Shown here piece after piece: positions 11,980 to 23,612 of a DNA stretch of 64,000 nt; position 1 is the first letter of the stretch, and the number at the start of each line of letters is the position of its first letter. This DNA comes from Pogonophryne albipinna. Lineage: Eukaryota; Chordata; Actinopteri; Perciformes; Artedidraconidae. Location: contig JAPTMU010000049.1 of the NCBI GenBank assembly GCA_028583405.1, positions 619,407 through 683,406 of the forward strand, read 5' to 3'. Position numbers and translations under genes: made by a program. The notes beneath the pieces are model-generated. The model saw only the letters and a list, made by a program, of their open reading frames with translations. It made no database searches and was not told the DNA's origin.

Positions 11980-12354
11980 AGGTGGGGTAGGTAATTTTGG
12001 AGAAACCAGTTCGAGTGCGCTAGAATTTGAAAATACACAGCCGGAAGAAATCTGCCACTTCCTCACAGAGCTCCTCCTCCAACACACACGAACACACACA
12101 TGACCAATGAGGGCCGAGATAAGTTTGTGCACAGATGGAAGGCTGACAGGCAGGTAGGCCATCCAGTTACTTTAGCCGGCTCAGATGATTGGTCGTGCTT
12201 TTTACAGCACTACGGCTTCCACAGATGATATTTTTTATGGATTTTTTGTCAAAGCACTTAATGTATTCATTGCTATCGGGACGTTAAGAGCATTCCATGG
12301 AATATAACAAAAAGTGTATCTCGAGCCGGTTTCTCAAACTTACCTACCCCACCT
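11980..12354. mobile_element. TTAA-type MITE nested in family C element, 375 bp
   Basis: The inverted ends AGGTGGGGTAGGTAA and TTACCTACCCCACCT are perfect, and TTAA flanks both sides (11976-11979 and 12355-12358). TTAA target duplication is the habit of piggyBac-type transposases. There is no coding capacity. Confidence 0.9.
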
Positions 12355-12508
12355 TTAAGTACATTTCGAAGCCCATACTTCTTTACTTTTACTTGAGTAA
12401 AGAAGTTTAGTCAGTACTTCCACTTTTACCAGAGTATTTTTAAACATGAGTATCTGTACTTCTACTTGACTAAAGGACGTATGTACTTTTGCCATCTCTG
12501 ACAGTACC

Positions 12509-13080
12509 GTCCGTAGAGTTTAATTGAACAGCTCAGACATCGTTATACTGACAAATATATAGTTTAAAATATTCCAAATGAAGGTTTTTAAAAATCCTCC
12601 TGAAATGAAACCATCTGAAGGCTGGAGGCCAGAGAGAGAATTTATAACCAAATCCAGATTCTCCAGCTCCTGTATCCGTCTCCTCGGGGAGTTTTGAGGC
12701 AACGCGCAGTAAAACAGTGACTGAGGAGTGAGCGATGGTGCTGACGGCTATAAGACTGCTGTGAGAGTGTTTTCACCACATGAGAGTTTGACTCGTTGCT
12801 CCAGACAGACCCTGAGATCACTATTTATGTTCCTGCTTTATAGCTGGGGACCTCCACTGCTTCTATACACTCATGACATATGGCCTGGATTTATACTTAC
12901 AACACGACGGACAAAGGGAGCATTGTTCTGCGACTGTTAAACATTAAGACGTTTAAATGATTTACGTAAGATTCAGATTCAGGGTACTAAAGTGCAGAAA
13001 TAATTCTCTGAGCAATAGAGTTCAGATTGATTAAGTGCTGGAGCATTCCACACAAGTATTTGCCATTATTGGAGAACTGT
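12509..13080. other. Non-coding stretch, nothing recognised
   Basis: The short open frames show no recognisable domain. Confidence 0.4.
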
Positions 13081-13081
13081 T

Positions 13082-13586
13082 TTAGGGCCTGTGTCCACAT
13101 ATTAGCTTTTTTACATATTTTGCTTTTTCTTTTTCATATGAGTCTTTTTTTATATATTCCAATGAAAACAGAGTGAATGACGTCTGAAGCTGAGAGCCTT
13201 TTTTTGTACGACCGCTCCCAGTGTTTCCATTTGAAAATATTTCAACTTTTCAGACAGGTGACATCACTGTAGACATTGGAGGCGAAGCTTGTTTTTTGCC
13301 GTGTCTGTCAGATGGAAACTATCATAACAAAAACCTAAAGACCGTCGGTTTGGCCGGGATTTCATATGTACGCAGATCGTCACACTCGCTCTACAGCTGT
13401 CAGACTGAGCGGTGAAGCTCAATCTGTCAGTGTGAGAGCAAGCATCTTCAGGTGGGTGAACATAGTGTAAAAATAACTTCAAACACATATATAGTAACAC
13501 AGACAGATGCTAACATCCAAGAGGGGGAAGTCAGTCTGTTTACTGTTTTTGCCAGAAAACAGAGTTATGTGGACACAGATCTATAA
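13082..13586. mobile_element. Possible MITE with CTGTGTCCACAT inverted ends
   Basis: The left text TTAGGGCCTGTGTCCACAT and the right text ATGTGGACACAGATCTATAA are imperfect inverses about 500 bp apart. The target duplication is not clear. The AT-rich interior encodes nothing recognisable. Confidence 0.55.
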
Positions 13587-13589
13587 CCA

Positions 13590-14440
13590 TGTGTAACAAC
13601 AATTACACATGAGTGGAAGGCGTTGTGGCTTCCCCCCACATATAACGGAAAGATAAGCCGCTTGGCACTGGAGCAATTCATAATGGCAGTAGTTGACAGA
13701 AAGTATACTAAGACCAAAACAGAACCTGGGAAATCCACATAACTGAATGAAACTGAAGCAAAACCAATAACAAGTGACGCCTTATAGCAAGCCGCAAACA
13801 TCTTTGTTCCATTTAGGAACGTCAAGTCGAGTCAAGAAATGTAATTTAAAGGATTTTCTCTGCTGTTCAACGCACTTTAAGTTGGTCCGTCTGGTTTTGC
13901 CTATCATTTCCTCTCAGATCCTTACAATCAGCTCACCTGGTTTCAGCCCCTCTCCTCACCAGCTGCTCATTCCCTCATTAGCCTCACAGCACATACACCA
14001 CCTCCCTTTCACTTGGTACTGCCAGATTGTCTGGTGTGTTTCTGCCAAGCTCAATTCCAGTGAGTTAGGGCCTGTGGCCACATTTTTCTGGCAGAGCGCT
14101 GGGGAAAGCCTCAGCCCAATGTTTGGGTTTTATTATCTGTTTGTGCTACTATATATTTGCTTGACATCATTTTTGCTCCCACACTTTATCTGAATGAGCT
14201 TCAGTGCTCAGTCTGACAGCTGTAGAGCGAGGAGGCCAACCAAGGTAACATCCAGGTTTCCAGTAAACTTTTCCGCAATTAATCATAGGGGTGGTTCATT
14301 TTTGTGTAGTTAAGATACCCACAAGTATTCGGGAGAGGCCTCATTGAAAAGGAAGAGCAGCAACCTATACTATAAGCCCCTTGTACATGCATGTAGTATA
14401 GAAAAGTGTGACAGAACAGTAAAATGCTAAGAGGTCAAAT
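13590..14440. other. Non-coding stretch, nothing recognised
   Basis: A 139-residue plus-strand frame at 13774-14193 has no recognisable domain and no convincing splice context; I treat it as chance. Confidence 0.35.
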
Positions 14441-14450
14441 GGTTGTCTAC

Positions 14451-14990
14451 TAGGGGTGTAACAGTTCACAAACATTTAGGTCACGGTTCGGTACGTTTTC
14501 GGTACAGCAGAAAAAATTATCACAAAACATAAAATATTTTTTGGGGGTTTTTAATTATTATTAAACTGTGAATATTCACTCAAATAAATACAAAATATAA
14601 TAAAATCAACATTAAGGTGCAGCATTTCCATGAACTGAAATAATCTGTATTTGAACTGTACTGTACTAGTACCTAAGCAGCTAGTTTGACATTAGGACTT
14701 GCTTGTCATTGTATTTTCATGTTGTTTTAAAGAAAGATGAACTTGTCCACATTGCTTGCCGAAAGGGCAGATCTGCTGGCACTAACATTGTCTGCTGCTG
14801 TGGAGAACACCCTCTCGCTAGGGACAGAGGTAGCAGATACAGCCAGGTAGCGCTTTGCTAACATGGCAACATAAGGATAGTTGGCGTTTCTAATAGCTTT
14901 GGCTCGGTCTGAACTTTTTCACACGTGTACTGAACCGAAGGGCCCATGCCGAATAATTTCGGTACGAATACGTATACCGTTACACCCCTA
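14451..14990 (-). mobile_element. hAT element remnant, 540 bp, with 8-bp TSD
   Basis: The ends TAGGGGTGTAAC and GTTACACCCCTA are perfect inverted repeats, flanked by TTGTCTAC at 14443-14450 and 14991-14998. Unlike most MITEs in this window it keeps a piece of its transposase (C-terminal part, minus strand, 14727-14905), so it is an internal-deletion derivative of a recognisable hAT transposon. Confidence 0.9.
14727..14905 (-). pseudogene. hAT transposase C-terminal dimerisation-domain fragment
   Basis: The minus-strand translation contains YPYVAMLAKRYLAV, then SVPSERVFS and ALSASNVDKFIFL before a stop at 14727-14729. The SVPSERVFS word and its setting match the dimerisation domain at the C terminus of hAT transposases. 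The N-terminal BED finger and the RNase-H-like catalytic core are absent, having been removed by the internal deletion of this element. It has no start codon and no promoter context, so it is a relic. Confidence 0.85.
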
Positions 14991-15376
14991 TTGTCTACAA
15001 ACCAGAGGGTTGGTGTTTTAACTCTGACCCTTTTTAGTCAACATGTCAAAGTGTCCTTGGGCACGATATTGAACACAAAAGTCTGCTCCTGTATTATTGC
15101 ACTGATAGACACCCATAATGTTGTAATTCAATATTTTTAGGCCAAAAGCAAAAGATATGTCATATTGAGGTATTTTCGTGGAATATGTTTCCATCATTCT
15201 TCAACGCACCCTCATCTGTTTTGACATGCCAACTTCTCTTACTCATAAAATGAAGTTGATATATTGTGAGAGTTTTCTAAATCTGTTTCAGACTCCACAC
15301 TGAAATCGACAATGTGTGTGAACAGACACTTCATTATGTAGAATAGAAATCACCATCAATCAAAGCTTTGACTTAC

Positions 15377-17138
15377 CTCCATCAGTTTGGACGAGCAGAG
15401 GACGGTCATTTCTCTCCTCTTCCTCCACCTCCTCTTCCTGGTCATCACTGTGAAGGTTAACCAGCCTCTCAAATGGCTTTCTGCTGGGCTCACTCTGCTG
15501 CAGATTGACCCTTATTGCTGCCTGGGTATTGCTCATTTCTTGGGTCACAGGGGTTGTCAGGAAGTCAGGCGTCGTGGGGGAGTTGGTGGTGGGCTTTGTT
15601 GTGATCTTTTCCTTTCTACTGGTTGGATCTCTGCCCTCTGTCTCCTCCTGGATTACCTCCTGTGGTGCTGGATTCATCTTGTAGGGAACATCCAATCCTT
15701 CAGGCCCAGTGACACTAAAAGATGTTTCTAGTTTTTCTTCCTCTTCATCCATTCCTTCCTCGATGTCCGTTGCTATGGTCCCCTGTAAGTCTTTTTCAAC
15801 ATTTGGGCTTTCTGGGCTGCTCTGCATATAAAGTGGAACATTTTCTTGATTGGTTTGACTGTCTGTACCTCTCACTGTATGACTAACATTGATTTGATTC
15901 TTTGAACTGATAGTGGTCACACCCTCTGATGCACTTTGGTTATAAGTCTGAGTCTCAGAGCTTATCTGCTGATGAACTGCACTCTCTGGACTCAAAAGAG
16001 GGTGTTTTTCACTCCCTAATTCCCGAATGAGTGGAAATGTGACACTATCTGAACTCTCAAACGCATGCAGAGGATTCTCCAGATCTTTCTTCGTTGTGAT
16101 ATCACTGACTGAAACACTTTGAGCACTTGTTAGACTCTGTGAAGGCTGCCAAGAAGTGGTGTCCATTTTTGTTTGTGGCTTAATAGTCCTCTGCTGTTCT
16201 CCTATTGAACTTTCCGTCACTTCCTCTCTGTCTGCAGGATGTTCATGAACTTTGTGTCGCTCTCTCAGCTCCAGCTTGTTTTGTCTATCAAAGCTCTTAA
16301 GGGCGGTGGTTCTGTCAGAGGCTCGAGACACAGATATGAGCTTGTTGGAGGAAGAGGACTGGGTGGGCAAGGCTAGAGATTGTGGGTAAGGCTCTGGAAA
16401 GTCTGTAGGATTGTAATCATAATCTTCTGACTCCTCCTTCATCAAGGGCAATATTCCCTCCGAAGGCGGTGTTTTGAAGAGGGGAAGGTTGGGAGGAAGT
16501 TGATGTGGTGTTGAGAATTGATCCGTTCGCCCTTGTTGGTCAAACCTTTCGGCGTGACTCTTGTGTTTGTCCTCGTCTGTTGGTTCAGCTAACATGGGGT
16601 TATGGACCTTGTTCTGGTCACATTCTGGCACAGGGTAACACATCATCTTCCCTCCCTCTGGGGGACAGTGGCACACCTGGCAAGGGTCAGCGTTTAAGGA
16701 GTGCCCGGCATCGTACTTTTGCCCGTCATAGATACAACCAACTCGTTCGCACTGCATGCAACCGTCCACAGGCTCCGAGACATCGATGCAGTTTGGCGGC
16801 AAATCAGGACAGCTGATGAAGTCACAGCTGATTCTTCCTCCTCCTGTCGGGCAGAGGCACTCTGTACTGCCGTAGTCAACAAAGTAAGACTCTCCCTCTG
16901 CCACCTTGCCGTTCTTGAAGCCAGCGTGGAGGCAATCATAGTATTGGTAACCCTCACACATGCATCCTTTCTGCAAACATGAAGCGCAACAGCTGCCAGT
17001 GTCCAGCACTTCTTCGATACAGTTTTCCAGCTGAGGACAGTCCACACCGGTGCAGTCTCGCTGACACAAGCACACACTCGAGCAAAGAAAGAGGATTGTA
17101 AACCTGAGAAGAAGTACTTCAGCTTTTAGAGCAGCCAT
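15377..17138 (-). CDS. fbln2: Fibulin-2, first coding exon (signal peptide and N-terminal domain)
   Basis: This exon encodes the first 587 residues and one base of fibulin-2, a secreted extracellular-matrix glycoprotein that binds elastic-fibre, basement-membrane and proteoglycan partners. I chose the ATG at 17138 because it sits in GGTGCCATGG and begins a clean signal peptide (residues 1 to about 25, MAALKAEVLLLRF onward). An in-frame ATG at 17180 would add 14 residues. Residues 27-174 are the cysteine-rich Na segment (CTGVDCPQLENC, EGYQYYDCL, YFVDYGSTECLCP, PDLPPNCI), closely matching vertebrate fibulin-2. The rest is the cysteine-free acidic Nb segment, with NQS and NVS glycosylation sequons and an acidic run DDQEEEVEEEE near the end. 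The exon ends G|GTAAGT at 15377, phase 1, as is usual between extracellular modules; the open frame otherwise stops at 15360. Anaphylatoxin, EGF and fibulin-type exons were not found to the left and probably lie outside the window. Confidence 0.93.
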
Positions 17139-17231
17139 GGCACCAGGTGGGTACAATAATAAAAGCAGATCCAGTTTCATTCAAGGGTTTATCTTCAAGG
17201 ATTCTGGAGCATTCTGTGAACCATCTTTACT
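17139..17231 (-). other. fbln2: fbln2 5' untranslated part of the same exon, with splice acceptor
   Basis: Upstream of the ATG the minus strand has a long pyrimidine tract ending TTTTTTCTTGCAG, with the exon beginning at 17231. So the 5' UTR is split and a noncoding first exon lies further right. I could not place that exon or the promoter. Confidence 0.7.
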
Positions 17232-17239
17232 CTGCAAGA

Positions 17240-17970
17240 AAAAAGAGAAAGAGAGACAGGTAGACGCAGGCTTCTTTCACAAAATGAAAGCAGACCAACA
17301 TCTGGCTCGATAGTTAATCTCACAAGTCTACCGCGTACCTGATTATCTCTACAGGCACAATTTCCTCGACAATCTTGGTTGCAATGAAACCCTAAATTGT
17401 AACTGCTGAACTTAGAGAGTGCAGTTTGGGGTCTGTGGGGAAATGATAACACTTAATGGAAAGTACATTCTCTCAAGAAATGTGTGAAGTAGAGAACAAA
17501 GAACGCAGTCTTCTTGTTTTGAAATGAGTTTGAAAAGTTGATTAGACTCAAAGTGTTGCAATTATGATCTCTTATGTTAATTCTGTTTTGTAACACATCA
17601 TTCTTATGCTAAACATTTGTGAGTTTCCTTTCTGAGCTTTCCAAGAAGCTACACATTACTGTCTTTGCCAACATGTTTTTAGCCAGCTCTTCTGTAAGAC
17701 AATCTGCATATGTTCCCATGGTAGTGGATGCTTGCTGGCTGGCCATCTTTAAAAGTAAACAAACCCCCCCACATCAAACTCAAACTGCTCTAATCCTGGA
17801 GAGATATTCATGAGGTATCTATGAAGTGCTGAATGTAACACTGATCCGTCACATAGGTCCTGTCAGAAAGCATTTAATCCACATCACCCTGGCAATGCTT
17901 CATTCAGAATGATCCATGTGAAAAGCCAACCACCGTAGAGGATGTTGTGACTACAGCTTATAATAGTACT
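17240..17970. other. fbln2 first-intron sequence, nothing recognised
   Basis: Ordinary-looking sequence with no bounded repeat or conserved element that can be recognised by eye. Confidence 0.4.
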
Positions 17971-17974
17971 CAGA

Positions 17975-18413
17975 TGTTATAGTTAAGTAAAATGGCTATA
18001 TACAATTGTAAAAATACTCTGTTATAAGGTCAAGTCTTTCATGCAAATCACTTAAGAAAAAGGACACAAGTATTGTCTCAAAAAATACTTAAAGCATCAA
18101 AAGTAAAACTTCTCGTTATGCATTAAGTCCCATTTCAGAATCATATTGAATTACTGTGTTATGATTATTGATGAATGAATGTGTTCGTCACAGCTGGTGA
18201 AGATGGACCTAATATTAATGACTTTATTCACTGCTGGATATCGTAACATATAATTATACATCAATGTTAATTTATGTTTAAATGTACAATTGTGGCTCCC
18301 AAAATGAAGTGGAAATAAAGTAGCATAAAATAAAATACTCAGGTGAAGTACAAGTACTTCAAACTTTTTGCTTAAGTACAGTACTTGAGTAAAACTAAAT
18401 TCTACCACTGGTT
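17975..18413 (+). repeat. Dispersed repeat, TACTCTGTTA type, copy 1
   Basis: The words AAAAATACTCTGTTA, ATGAATGTGTTCGTCACAGCTGGT and a GTACTTGAGTAAA-type end occur in the same order in the neighbouring stretch 18780-19276. Members of this family are frequent in percomorph genomes. The class is not determined. Confidence 0.65.
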
Positions 18414-18779
18414 GTGACAAAGTGAAATTGTAACTAGTTTTTTGTATTTTGGTGTGAAAAAATATACATTTAAAATACTTTAATGGAAAGAAAATAATGG
18501 TGACTTTGTTAGTCACCAGGCAGTACATCTCCAACCAGCAAACTGTAGTGTAAACCAGTGTGTTAAACTATTACAGCCTTTTTCCGTGCTCTATAATGAA
18601 GGTGTTTCTTTATTGTTTTTCCCACACCATTAAAAAGGCTGTTTGTAATATGTTATAGTGTCAAAGCCAAGCATATCTAACAAACAATGACAAGCAGAGA
18701 AATAGAAGAAGGGTTGAATAATTTGCAATCTGTATGCAGTTAGCGACATGAGAGACTTTAGAGCCCTATTTTGGACCAA

Positions 18780-19276
18780 ACAGACTAGGAGGTGGAAGAA
18801 CTACTCAGATTTTATACTGTAAAAATACTCTGTTACAAGTAAAAGTCCTGCATTCAACAGCTTAGTGCAAAAGTAATGGGATCAAAATATACTTTAAGTA
18901 CCAAAATTATACTTGATATGCATTACTATTACTACATCATTATAGATGCATGAATGTGTTCATCACAGCTGGTAAGGGTGGTTTTAATAACTGTATTTAC
19001 TGCTGCTGGAGATCTTAATCTATAATTATATGTTAATTTATTATTTGATTATAATTTGTATTTACTAATAATCTGACTCTGTAAAGTAACTAAAGCTGCC
19101 ATTTACATGTAGTGGTGTAGTAGAGAAAAGGGATAGCTAGCCTATATTAGATATAAAAGTACAATATTAGCTTCTGACATCTAGTAAAAAACAAATACTT
19201 GGTTAAAGTACGTCAAAATGTACTCAGGCACAGTAGGCTACTTGAGTAAATGTACTTCATAACATTGCACCACTGA
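18780..19276 (+). repeat. Dispersed repeat, TACTCTGTTA type, copy 2
   Basis: It has the same order of words as the 17975-18413 copy (AAAAATACTCTGTTACAAGTAAAAGTCCTGCATTCAA split across the left end, then ATGAATGTGTTCATCACAGCTGGT and TACTTGAGTAAATGTACTTC), ending near CACCACTGA. Confidence 0.65.
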
Positions 19277-19279
19277 GCA

Positions 19280-19920
19280 GAATGCATAGATTTTGTAGAA
19301 TTTGTCATCGTTTCTCACCTGAAAGAACTCACCAAACTCAAACACTGGCCCTAATTGCAGCGAAAAGTGACGTTGAACTCCTTCAAAAAACTTTAAAAGC
19401 TAACCTCCTCTGTATCGAAGGACTCTACGATGCACTGCATGCTCCAAATCCTCGATACAAAGCTGTTAGAAAGTCCAAGGAGTTCGTAGAAACCGGGTTG
19501 AGTTACTGGAGACCTGCGGGCTGTCGGTGCTCTGCTCTCCGCTCAGAGTGAGTCTTCAGACGGTCAGAGAGCGACTGGAGCCCCGGGCAGACACACCCAC
19601 TAAAATACAACTCAACCCCCTCCTCCGACAACTTTTACTAACCTCTACCCAGACTTTCTCTCTCTCTCTCTCTGTGTGTCCGCAGATACAGAGACGTTCT
19701 CAGGCAAATGTTGGTGGGAGCACCGCTGGAGGAAATCTCCTCCTAATGTTATTATAGTGTTCTTAAAATAGTTCTCTATCTGTGTTTTAAAATGTTGGTT
19801 TACTTTTATGTATGCACCACGACACCAAGTCAGATTCCTCGTACGTGTCCACCTACCTGGTAATAAACCTGCTCCTGATTCTGATTCTGATGTGTAATGA
19901 AGAGCAGACACACACATGTG
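19280..19920. other. Non-coding stretch with a short CT/GT microsatellite
   Basis: A CTCTCT tract running into GTGTGT lies at about 19655-19680, and a LINE-tail-like AATAAACCTGCTCCTGATTCTGATTCTGAT lies near 19860-19890 (quoted in two overlapping parts of the same text). No exon is supported; the noncoding first exon of fbln2 could be anywhere in this region. Confidence 0.35.
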
Positions 19921-20640
19921 CAGGGTAACTTTTCAAATGTATTCCGTTACAATGACTGGTTAACTGTAGAAATCAGTAACCTAATCGCAGTATCAAAATA
20001 TAAAAAAGCAATGTAACCTGATTACTTTTCACTTTTGCATCACCTCAATATCAAATGCAAGAGAAAATGTATATCAATAAGATGTTTGTTTGTTTCTCAT
20101 TAGGTAAGACAATAGAATAATGTGACCTTAGAAAAGAAGAAACTAAGATATTTAGGATCAGAAATGATTTTATTGATAGGAAAAGCTGCCTTTCATGAAG
20201 CATATTCAGCCCATACACCAACAATGAAACACATGAACACATACTACAGTTTAAAAACGCAGAAATCTGAGCTGACAGAAAATGCTCCGATTTAGTTTAA
20301 CACACACAGTTAAGCTCATACACTATTTTATGAACATATAGGTTCACCTGCTGAATTAGAAACAGAACAAATGAAGCAAAGAAAGTGAAAACCATAAAGC
20401 AGATTCAGGCAGTAGAAGTAGAGATTCACTCTTAAAGTATTTTCCTACAGAACAGTACAGCTCACAGAGAACAGCTGATCCTTTACAACAAACACGAGAT
20501 GACCTTTTTAGATTTGTACACTGTTATCCTGCTAATCCCCAATTGTTTGAAATGTAACTGTAATCAGGATTATGAAGTTACCTTTAGGTATGATTACGTC
20601 ATCCTGTTACATGTAATCCATTACTCCCAAAGCCTGGGCC
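19921..20640. repeat. Dispersed repeat with GTAACCTGATTAC / GTTACATGTAATCC words
   Basis: The left part (AGTATCAAAATATAAAA, CACCTCAATATCAAATGCAA, GTGACCTTAGAAAAGA) recurs at about 61975-62180. The right part contains GTTACATGTAATCCATTACTC, a word related to text near 55800 and 46850. The ends look like a degenerate inverted pair, but the exact termini are unclear. Confidence 0.6.
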
Positions 20641-20739
20641 TGGGGTGGAGTTTTGGTTGGTCACATGATCACAGATAAGACCACTTTCAGAGGAGTGGGC
20701 CGGCTCACTAATAGAGATACAACAATAGAGAGGACTTAC

Positions 20740-21110
20740 ATTCAGAGTGAAGACCTGTCACAACTTGCTTACACTTGTTTTTCATTCTGCCCGGGTCACA
20801 CTTCCTCACATATGAAAATGGATTCGGCTGTGACAGAAGTTCACTGCAGTTTCGTCAGACTACACTCTGACTACTTTTAAATCCAGACTAAAGACTTTTC
20901 TTTTTGCCGCTGCTTTTAATTGAACTATTCACATCTTACACTGCACTGTAACTTTTATTCATGTACCTGTATTATTCATGTTTTAATATCTTTGCTTTTT
21001 AATGTTTCTAATGTGTCTAATGCTCTTAATGTCTTTCCTTTTTGTAAAGCACTTTGAATTGCCTTGTGTTGAAAAGTGCTATATAAATAAACTTGCCTTG
21101 CCTTACGTCT
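20740..21110 (+). repeat. LINE 3' end (non-LTR retrotransposon tail)
   Basis: The plus strand reads FKSRLKTFLFAAAFN then a stop at about 20870-20925, resembling the extreme C terminus of L2/Rex-like reverse transcriptase ORFs in fish. It is followed by an A+T-rich tail with GTAAAGCACTTTGAATTGCC and CTATATAAATAAACTTGCC, a common teleost LINE 3' UTR. The element is 5'-truncated. Confidence 0.75.
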
Positions 21111-21654
21111 GTAAATGTAAGAGGCTATTTTTCATCTGTCAGATTTTGAATGTCAACCTAAAGACACATTTCATGCAACGTACAGTAGATTAGAGAGGGG
21201 GTTGCCATGGTGTGGTGATGCTCTGATTTTGCACTCGTAACACGATCAGGCTATGAAACTCTGCGTGGGACTTCAACAACGCATGGGTGAGATTTGTAGA
21301 ATCCCTGTGTGATCCACGGGAGATCTGCCAGAAGGAGACCAGTGTTTGAGAGAGAAACACACTGCTGTCCCTCGTAGGGTTTATTGAAGACAGGCCAGCT
21401 TTTAGTTCCTCTTGGCAATTACAGTATGTCGTGGAATATTGGCTGCAAAAGAGTATTTCAATTCTGTTCCTAAAATGTGAAAGACACAGACTGAAGATTG
21501 CCCAGAATGGGTTTCATATCAGTCCACAGGGAAATGGAACACACTTTAGAAAACGTTCAACTTTAGCTAAGATGACTGACTATCAATCTCTTCTGCGAAA
21601 AAGCTGAAGCTTAAGGAGAGTAAGATCATGTTATATACTGTATATGCAACATCT

Positions 21655-23608
21655 ACTTAGAGAGTCCTCTCCTGCTGATGTTCAGGTGCATATCAGTATG
21701 TAGTGTCTCTACTTTAAAGAGTCCTCTCCTGCTGATGTTCAGGTGTATATCAGTATGTAGTGTCTCTACTTTAAAGAGTCCTCTCCTGCTGATGTTCAGG
21801 TGTATATCAGTATGTAGTGCCTCTACTTTAAAGAGTCCTCTGCTGCTGATGTTCAGGTGTATATCAGTATGTAGTGTCTCTACTTTAAAGAGTCCTCTCC
21901 TGCTGATGTTCAGGTGTATATCAGTATGTAGTGTCTCTACTTTAAAGAGTCCTCTCCTGCTGATGTTCAGGTGTATATCAGTATGTAGTGTCTCTACTTT
22001 AAAGAGTCCTCTCCTGCTGATGTTCAGGTGTATATCAGTATGTAGTGTCTCTACTTTAAAGAGTCCTCTCCTGCTGATGTTCAGGTGCATATCAGTATGT
22101 AGTGTCTCTACTTTAAAGAGTCCTCTGCTGCTGATGTTCAGGTGTATATCAGTATGTAGTGTCTCTACTTTAAAGAGTCCTCTCCTGCTGATGTTCAGGT
22201 GTATATCAGTATGTAGTGTCTCTACTTTAAAGAGTCCTCTCCTGCTGATGTTCAGGTGTATATCAGTATGTAGTGCCTCTACTTTAAAGAGTCCTCTCCT
22301 GCTGATGTTCAGGTGTATATCAGTATGTAGTGTCTCTACTTTAAAGAGTCCTCTCCTGCTGATGTTCAGGTGTATATCAGTATGTAGTGTCTCTACTTTA
22401 AAGAGTCCTCTCCTGCTGATGTTCAGGTGTATATCAGTATGTAGTGTCTCTACTTTAAAGAGTCCTCTCCTGCTGATGTTCAGGTGTATATCAGTGTGTA
22501 GTGTCTCTACTTTAAAGAGTCCTCTCCTGCTGATGTTCAGGTGTATATCAGTATGTAGTGTCTCTACTTTAAAGAGTCCTCTCCTGCTGATGTTCAGGTG
22601 TATATCAGTATGTAGTGTCTCTACTTTAAAGAGTCCTCTCCTGCTGATGTTCAGGTGTATATCAGTATGTAGTGTCTCTACTTTAAAGAGTCCTCTCCTG
22701 CTGATGTTCAGGTGTATATCAGTATGTAGTGTCTCTACTTTAAAGAGTCCTCTCCTGCTGATGTTCAGGTGTATATCAGTATGTAGTGTCTCTACTTTAA
22801 AGAGTCCTCTCCTGCTGATGTTCAGGTGTATATCAGTATGTAGTGTCTCTACTTTAAAGAGTCCTCTCCTGCTGATGTTCAGGTGTATATCAGTATGTAG
22901 TGTCTCTACTTTAAAGAGTCCTCTCCTGCTGATGTTCAGGTGTATATCAGTATGTAGTGTCTCTACTTTAAAGAGTCCTCTCCTGCTGATGTTCAGGTGT
23001 ATATCAGTGTGTAGTGTCTCTACTTTAAAGAGTCCTCTCCTGCTGATGTTCAGGTGTATATCAGTATGTAGTGTCTCTACTTGAAAGAGTCCTTTCCTGC
23101 TGATGTTCAGGTGTATATCAGTATGTAGTGTCTCTACTTTAAAGAGTCCTCTCCTGCTGATGTTCAGGTGTATATCAGTATGTAGTGTCTCTACTTTAAA
23201 GAGTCCTCTCCTGCTGATGTTCAGGTGTATATCAGTGTGTAGTGTCTCTACTGGGACATGTCTCCATGCTTTAATGTTCAAAAAGCTCTTTATTGTTCTC
23301 ATACTGTGCTGCAGCACCTCTTTTCACCCTCTGTCTGAAACCAGAGCCCAGTCTGCTCTGATTGGTTAGCTGGCCGGCTCTGTTGTGATTGGTCCACCGC
23401 TTTGAGATGTCTCACCCCTTATCCTTTCACGTACAATATGTTGGAGCGCTAGCCAATAAAAGCCAGAGTGTACAAAGTGATGTCACTATGTTCTGAAAAT
23501 AAACAAAGGAGTCCAATAGAGGCGTTTGCAGACCATTTACATGCACACAAACCTATATAACACACCCATAGGAAAGGGAAACCCCCCAAAAAGCATAATA
23601 GGGCCTCT
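21655..23608 (-). mobile_element. TTAA-type element with 57-bp array (family A, copy 2)
   Basis: The right end AAAGCATAATAGGGCCTC followed by TTTAA is the inverse of the left end of the copy at 51187. The unique part (about 23250-23608), with TTCAAAAAGCTCTTTATTG and CCAGAGCCCAGTCTGCTCTG, is shared with the copies at 51.6-51.9 kb (inverted) and 58.25-58.5 kb. The outer end beyond the array (near 21655) is missing, so this copy is truncated there. Confidence 0.8.
21658..23251 (-). repeat. 57-bp minisatellite, array 2 (about 28 units)
   Basis: It has the same 57-bp unit as at 3.1-6.0 kb and 51.9-53.8 kb but in reverse orientation. Units are nearly identical; scattered variants include GTAGTGCCTC, CTGCTGCTGATG and CTTGAAAGAGTCC. 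It is open on both strands (554-residue minus frame, 468-residue plus frame), which I read as a period-of-three effect. Confidence 0.97.
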
Positions 23609-23612
23609 TTAA

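Larger units (their letters stand above)
10083..12500. mobile_element. hAT-type element carrying a 37-bp array (family C, copy 1), 2.4 kb
   Basis: A perfect 8-bp direct repeat ACAGTACC flanks the element (10075-10082 and 12501-12508). The ends CAGAGGTGGGAAGTA and the inverted AAAAG..GCCATCTCTG are imperfect terminal inverted repeats. The subterminal regions are rich in AAGTAC/GTACTT words. The interior holds a long 37-bp tandem array and a nested TTAA element (11980-12354). Other copies are at 36799-37546 and about 49180-50827, both in the opposite orientation. Confidence 0.85.

Noticed and set aside
16505..17077. Several 93-127 residue frames on both strands
   Set aside because: They are shadows of the fbln2 coding exon in other frames.
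21653..23317. 554-residue and 468-residue repeat proteins (and the equivalents at 3.0-5.9 and 51.8-53.4 kb)
   Set aside because: They are 57-bp tandem repeats read in a stop-free frame; both strands are open, units are homogenised at all positions, and no start context, splice signal or non-repeat domain supports a gene.
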